Origin: Minisyncoccota bacterium
GTDB lineage: Bacteria > Patescibacteriota > Minisyncoccia > Minisyncoccales > Minisyncoccaceae
Assembly: GCA_028689175.1 (NCBI GenBank)
Contig: JAQTWS010000019.1
Coordinates: 1-9,064 of the forward strand
Direction: 5' to 3'
DNA length: 9,064 nt
Shown: positions 6,159-9,064 of the stretch, one piece after another
Layout of the letters: the number at the start of each line of letters is the position of its first letter
Position numbering within the stretch: position 1 is the stretch's first letter
Translations under genes and position numbers: made by a program
Notes under the pieces: generated by a model
Databases searched by the model: none
Told to the model about the DNA's origin: nothing
What the model saw: only the letters and a program-made list of their open reading frames with translations

Positions 6159-6737
6159 TTATAATTTTAATTCCTTTTTATTATACAATCTATATACATT
6201 TTCTCTGTGTGACCATAAAATAATTAAATAAAATACAATTCCTAAAATAAAATAAATAAAAGAGTTTGTGTGAAGCCAGAATAAAAAAGGAATAAAAAAT
6301 ACAAGTATTAAATTATTCAAACTCATTATTTTAGTAATTTTAAGCATAATAACCCAAATAGTAATTAATATTAAAAAAGGTATTAATCCTGAAAAAACTA
6401 TCATAGCAGGAACAAATGTTGCAATTCCTTTTCCACCTTTAAACTTAAGCCATATAGGGAAGATATGTCCTAAAACAGGAATAAGTGCAATAATCGCTAT
6501 TTGCCACTCAATTGTTAAATAATTAATAGCCAGGTAAATCGGAAGAGCGGCCTTTAAAATGTCCAAAATAGCGACTATTAGAGCCCATTTAACACCTAAT
6601 ACTCTAGAGATGTTAGTTGCTCCAGTACTTCCACTTCCAACCTTTTTAATATCTACCTTATGAAGTTTTGCAGCTAAGTACCCAAAAGGAATTGAACCTA
6701 ATAAATATGCTAATAAAATAAGTAAATAAAAATTCAT
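6159..6737 (-). CDS. plsY: Acyl-phosphate:glycerol-3-phosphate acyltransferase PlsY (canonical copy)
   Basis: A 192-residue polytopic protein with all three PlsY motifs. Motif 1 is GSIPFGYLAAK (14-24) with DIKKVGSGSTGATN (29-42). Motif 2 is GHIFPIWLKFKGGKGIAT (90-107). Motif 3 is HREN (177-180), followed by VYRLYNKKE. PlsY transfers the acyl group from acyl-phosphate, the product of FakA/FakB or PlsX, to position 1 of glycerol-3-phosphate to give lysophosphatidate at the inner face of the membrane. Length matches the family. It is the first gene of the operon. A promoter candidate lies directly upstream with its -10 only about 5 bp from the ATG, so the mRNA may be nearly or entirely leaderless; no Shine-Dalgarno is present. 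It is the only one of the three PlsY-family proteins here with complete motifs. Confidence 0.96.
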   Translation of the reverse strand: MNFYLLILLAYLLGSIPFGYLAAKLHKVDIKKVGSGSTGATNISRVLGVKWALIVAILDILKAALPIYLAINYLTIEWQIAIIALIPVLGHIFPIWLKFKGGKGIATFVPAMIVFSGLIPFLILITIWVIMLKITKIMSLNNLILVFFIPFLFWLHTNSFIYFILGIVFYLIILWSHRENVYRLYNKKELKL

Positions 6738-6742
6738 TAAGA

Positions 6743-6773
6743 ATTATATATCATTTTTTAAGTTTTTTATCAA
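6743..6773 (-). promoter_or_regulatory. Candidate promoter for the lipid operon, possibly leaderless
   Basis: On the minus strand TTGATA (6773-6768, 5 of 6 to the -35 consensus) overlaps the TGA stop of the LamG pilin gene. A perfect TATAAT lies at 6748-6743 with a 19-bp spacer; the overlapping TATATA (6750-6745) gives 17 bp. Transcription would begin at about 6736-6738, at or beside the A of the plsY ATG (6737). The only other possible source of operon expression is read-through from the pilin gene. Confidence 0.5.
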
Positions 6774-7603
6774 CGACTTCCTAAACTTTCTATTCTTTCA
6801 TTGTGTTCTTGTTTAGACATGTTTCCGTTTGCAAGCATTGAATTTAAGCCTGCAATGTAGTTTTGTTTGATTTGGGAAAATGGAATAGCTGTATTATAAA
6901 CTCTAACATCGTCAATTAATCCAGATCCTTTCCTATCGTTATTTCCCCCAATGTATAAATGAGATAAAGAAGTTGTTGTATTGTAAATATAATTACTTGC
7001 AAACACCCCATCTTGATATATTGTATAATCATTTCCTATTCTTGTTAAAACCAAATAATGCCAATTACTTAAATTCCATATTTTACCTGTAAAATATCTA
7101 GAAACACTTCCTTCGTACGATATATAAAACCATGGTTTATATTCTCCTCCATGATTTATATATAAATTATAATTCCACGATCCAATTCCACCCATTACAA
7201 AATTCCATGGAGTAGAATCAAGTTTTACCCATAAAGAATAGGTAAAATCTGTATCTGGCCCAATTGTTAAATTTTTACAATCAATATGATTAGTAATTCC
7301 ATCAAAACTATAACACTTTCCAAAAACACAATCATCAATTTGTGTAGCTCCAACTACAGTTCCATGATTATTTCCCCAAGTATCCTTAGTTTTTCCACCC
7401 TCTTCAGGTTCATCAAACGTCCACTCAGATACTAAATTAGATAATAATTCATTTTGAACAGTAGAAGAGAAAGCTTGAGCTTTAGCAAAGTTAGCTTTAT
7501 CAATCGAAGAAGAAGTAGAAATCATTATTACTCCTGCAAGTATTCCTATGATTACTATAACTACAAGTAGTTCTATTAAGGTAAAGGATTTTTGTTTATT
7601 CAT
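6770..7603 (-). CDS. Type IV pilin-like protein with LamG/concanavalin A-like domain
   Basis: A 277-residue protein. MNKQKS is the prepilin leader and FTLIELLVVIVIIGILAG (7-24) is the pilin helix, with Glu at +5 and Ser rather than Gly before the cleavage site. After a short amphipathic linker comes a LamG-type jelly roll, about 56-240: LVSEWTFDE (57-65), DTWGNNHGTVVGA (74-86), CYSFDGITNHIDC (97-109), FTYSLWVKL (120-128), NWHYLVLTR (180-188) and the family-typical end GLIDDVRVYNTAI (228-240). Three cysteines (92, 97, 109) could form a disulfide. The tail (250-277) is polar. By family knowledge it is a surface or pseudopilus subunit whose LamG domain may bind sugars or host/partner surfaces; such fusions are common in Patescibacteria. 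It is monocistronic or first before the lipid operon, with its own promoter at 7630-7658. No Shine-Dalgarno sequence is seen at the start. Confidence 0.9.
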   Translation of the reverse strand: MNKQKSFTLIELLVVIVIIGILAGVIMISTSSSIDKANFAKAQAFSSTVQNELLSNLVSEWTFDEPEEGGKTKDTWGNNHGTVVGATQIDDCVFGKCYSFDGITNHIDCKNLTIGPDTDFTYSLWVKLDSTPWNFVMGGIGSWNYNLYINHGGEYKPWFYISYEGSVSRYFTGKIWNLSNWHYLVLTRIGNDYTIYQDGVFASNYIYNTTTSLSHLYIGGNNDRKGSGLIDDVRVYNTAIPFSQIKQNYIAGLNSMLANGNMSKQEHNERIESLGSR

Positions 7604-7729
7604 AAATTTATTATTTTTTATTAATTAAAATAATATCATTTACAAAAAATAAGTGCAAATTTAATATAAAAGTAAAATACTAATAATAATTAATATTATT
7701 AAATAACTTATTATTGTTATTATTAATGG
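7604..7729. other. Very A/T-rich tract in the spacer upstream of the LamG pilin gene
   Basis: About 125 bp with only a handful of G or C, including runs of TAA/ATT triplets around 7681-7726. It contains the pilin promoter and lies beside a pair of DnaA-box-like sites, so it would be an easily melted element if this spacer is a replication origin. No ORF or RNA gene is seen in it. Confidence 0.5.
7630..7658 (-). promoter_or_regulatory. Sigma-70-like promoter for the LamG pilin gene
   Basis: On the minus strand TTGCAC (7658-7653) and TATTAT (7635-7630, 5 of 6 to the -10 consensus) are separated by 17 bp. Predicted transcription starts near 7623, leaving a leader of about 20 nt before the ATG at 7603. 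The -35 start TTGCA and 17-bp spacing are the same as at the other prepilin gene (84-112). Confidence 0.5.
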
Positions 7730-7901
7730 TGTGGATATGTGGAAAAATCCTTTTAAAGTATATTTTTAAACAAACAAGAGGTGTAAAAAACCTTTAAAAG
7801 TTATTCAAGGCCTGGTAATAAAATTTAACAAAATGAATAAATATTTTTTTTACACAACTTATTAACGTTTTATGAGGAACATTATCAATCTTTTTTACAC
7901 A
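7730..7901. other. Cluster of five DnaA-box-like 9-mers (possible replication origin)
   Basis: Compared with the relaxed box TTWTNCACA: minus strand ATATCCACA (7738-7730, 8 of 9), TTTTCCACA (7746-7738, 9 of 9) and TTTTACACC (7788-7780, 8 of 9); plus strand TTTTACACA at 7848-7856 and 7893-7901 (both 9 of 9). The first two abut in tandem and face the A/T-rich tract at 7604-7729. No dnaA, dnaN or other origin-linked gene is in the window, and in AT-rich DNA such 9-mers arise by chance, so this is a candidate only. Confidence 0.35.
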
Positions 7902-7920
7902 TCTTATTAACCTATCAATC
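7846..7920. repeat. Imperfect tandem duplication at the 3' end of the ATPase gene
   Basis: Unit 1 (7846-7890, 45 bp) and unit 2 (7891-7920, 30 bp) begin with a 21-bp stretch that matches at 20 of 21 positions and both end in TATCAATC. Unit 2 lacks about 15 bp of the middle. The end of unit 2 overlaps the ATPase stop codon (7915-7917). Each unit carries one TTTTACACA. Confidence 0.7.
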
Positions 7921-9064
7921 TTCAGTATTTTTTCTTGAAATAAAGAAATATTTTGTAGCCTCTATACCAACCACACTGAGAATTGCGATTAAAACAATAA
8001 CACCCCAAGCAAATGCATCGATTGGAACCGTTCTTAGAAGTATTTGAAGAGAAGGTAGATAAATCGCAGACAAACATAATATAATCACAAAAATACAAGC
8101 AATATTAAGATACATGTTTGAAAAAGGATTTATTTTCCATAAATTCTTTTTTAGGTTTTTATAACAAAATATCGTAAATACAGTATCTATAGATATTATA
8201 GCAAATACAACAGTTCTCACATATTCTAAATCAAGTCCTTTTATAAAGTATAGAAAATAAAAAGCTAATAAAACTAAAAATTCATCAACTATACCAGTAG
8301 CGAATATAAGTATTTTCATTTCTTTTGTCATTAACTTATTTCTTTTAACTGGTTTTCTTTTCATGACATCATTCTCTTTTGGTTCAAAGGCAAATGCAAT
8401 TCCAGGAAAAGTATCTTCTATAAGATTATTCCATAATACTTGAACAGCTAGTATAGGAAGAGGCCAGCCAAATATAATAGTGGAAAAACCTATCAATATA
8501 ATCGAAGCAAAAGAATCTGCTAAAGAATAAGATAAGGATTTCCTTAAATTATCAAGCGCGATTCTTCCTTCTTCAATTGTTTTTATAATCGTATTAAAAT
8601 CATCGTCTAATAAAACTAAATCAGATACCTCTTTTGCTACTTCTGTTCCTGATCCAAGAGATATTCCAATATTAGCTTTTTTTATAGCAGGAGCATCATT
8701 TATTCCATCTCCTGTCATAGCTACAATCTTTCCTTTTTTTTGCCATGCATCAACAATCCTTAATTTATGCCTTGGCTCAACCCTTGCAAAAACTTTAATT
8801 TTATTTATTTTTTTTATAAGATCATTTTCATTTAAAGTATCTAATTCTTGTCCATTCATTATATTTTCTTCCTTTACTTCTAATCCAATTTCTTCAGCTA
8901 TTGTTTTTGCGGTTAGAATATGATCTCCTGTAATTAAAATCGTCCTAATACCTGCTCTTTTACATGTTTCAATAGCTTCCTTAACATTATCTCTTAATGG
9001 ATCTATAAATGATAAAAGTCCTATAAAATTAAAACCATTTGCTATTTTATTTAAATCTTTTGAT
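7915..9064 (-). CDS. P2-type cation-transporting ATPase, C-terminal 382 residues (5' end outside window)
   Basis: The frame is open from the window edge to the TGA at 7915, so the ATG at 8859 is internal and not the start. Numbering from the edge, the P domain shows GLLSFIDPLRDNV (15-27), ILITGDH (42-48) and MTGDGINDAPA (116-126), the hinge loop that binds Mg beside the phosphorylated Asp; DKTGT itself lies upstream. Residues from about 170 form the last six membrane helices (M5-M10) of the cation ATPase C-terminal domain, with NLIED (213-217) in M6 and FAFEP after it. P2 pumps move Ca2+, Mn2+ or related cations out of the cytoplasm. Aligned without gaps to SERCA, the M5 ligands N768 and E771 are both Ser here, while M6 keeps N796 and D800 but has Glu at T799. 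The ion is therefore uncertain. It is followed by the 311-bp spacer; no clear terminator hairpin is seen. Confidence 0.93.
   Translation of the reverse strand, partial: SKDLNKIANGFNFIGLLSFIDPLRDNVKEAIETCKRAGIRTILITGDHILTAKTIAEEIGLEVKEENIMNGQELDTLNENDLIKKINKIKVFARVEPRHKLRIVDAWQKKGKIVAMTGDGINDAPAIKKANIGISLGSGTEVAKEVSDLVLLDDDFNTIIKTIEEGRIALDNLRKSLSYSLADSFASIILIGFSTIIFGWPLPILAVQVLWNNLIEDTFPGIAFAFEPKENDVMKRKPVKRNKLMTKEMKILIFATGIVDEFLVLLAFYFLYFIKGLDLEYVRTVVFAIISIDTVFTIFCYKNLKKNLWKINPFSNMYLNIACIFVIILCLSAIYLPSLQILLRTVPIDAFAWGVIVLIAILSVVGIEATKYFFISRKNTED

Noticed and set aside
7681..7746. DnaA-trio element next to the tandem DnaA-box-like sites
   Set aside because: TAA triplets follow the boxes, but their polarity relative to the boxes is opposite to that of known DnaA-trios, and triplet-like runs are expected in A/T-only DNA.
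7750..7800. Terminator formed by the inverted pair CTTTTAAAG (7750-7758) and CTTTAAAAG (7792-7800)
   Set aside because: The arms are only 9 bp, all but two pairs A-T, with a 33-nt loop and no fitting U-tract; it would be too weak for an intrinsic terminator.
8857..8859. ATG at 8859 as the start of the ATPase gene
   Set aside because: The same frame continues without stop to the window edge and encodes conserved P-domain motifs (FIDPLRDNV, ILITGDH), so the true start is outside.
1..9064. CRISPR array, insertion sequence, prophage or toxin-antitoxin genes
   Set aside because: No regularly spaced repeats, transposase, integrase, terminal inverted repeats or small paired ORFs with such motifs were found on either strand.

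Overview
The window is AT-rich (roughly 30% G+C by eye), and every gene I can support lies on the minus strand, so transcription runs from high to low coordinates. TGA, TAA and TAG all act as stops, so the code is standard in this respect. Junctions are very tight (ATGA overlaps, gaps of 1-6 bp) and almost no start has a Shine-Dalgarno sequence. There are two type IV prepilin-like starts, one fused to a LamG domain, and the tRNA carries no encoded CCA. Together with the scavenging-type lipid genes, this resembles a small-genome bacterium of the Candidate Phyla Radiation (Patescibacteria). That placement is inference from gene style, not from a marker gene.

Layout in transcription order. (1) 9064-7915: the C-terminal part of a P2-type cation-transporting ATPase, running off the window edge. 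(2) 7914-7604: a 311-bp non-coding spacer with an imperfect tandem repeat, five DnaA-box-like 9-mers, a long A/T-only-like tract and a sigma-70-like promoter. (3) 7603-6770: a type IV pilin-like protein with a LamG/concanavalin-like domain. (4) 6737-218: a compact eight-gene lipid operon, followed 5 bp later by a tRNA-Arg(TCG) at 212-141. (5) 112-1: a sigma-70-like promoter and the first 17 codons of a second prepilin.

The operon is the centre of interest. Its order is plsY, a CarS/DUF46-type CDP-lipid synthase, a small membrane protein with an MscS-like pore helix, a FakA-like fatty acid kinase, two FakB/DegV-family fatty acid-binding proteins, and two strongly divergent PlsY paralogues. Read as a pathway: exogenous fatty acid held by FakB is phosphorylated by FakA, PlsY moves the acyl group from acyl-phosphate to glycerol-3-phosphate, and the CarS-like enzyme would activate phosphatidate with CTP. 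The second acylation, normally done by PlsC, has no recognisable gene here. The two odd PlsY paralogues are candidates for it or for another acyl transfer. They keep the glycine-rich GGRG motif but have altered the GSGNxGATN motif and lost HREN.

Functional statements rest on motifs read by eye. No homology search, structure prediction or covariance model was run.
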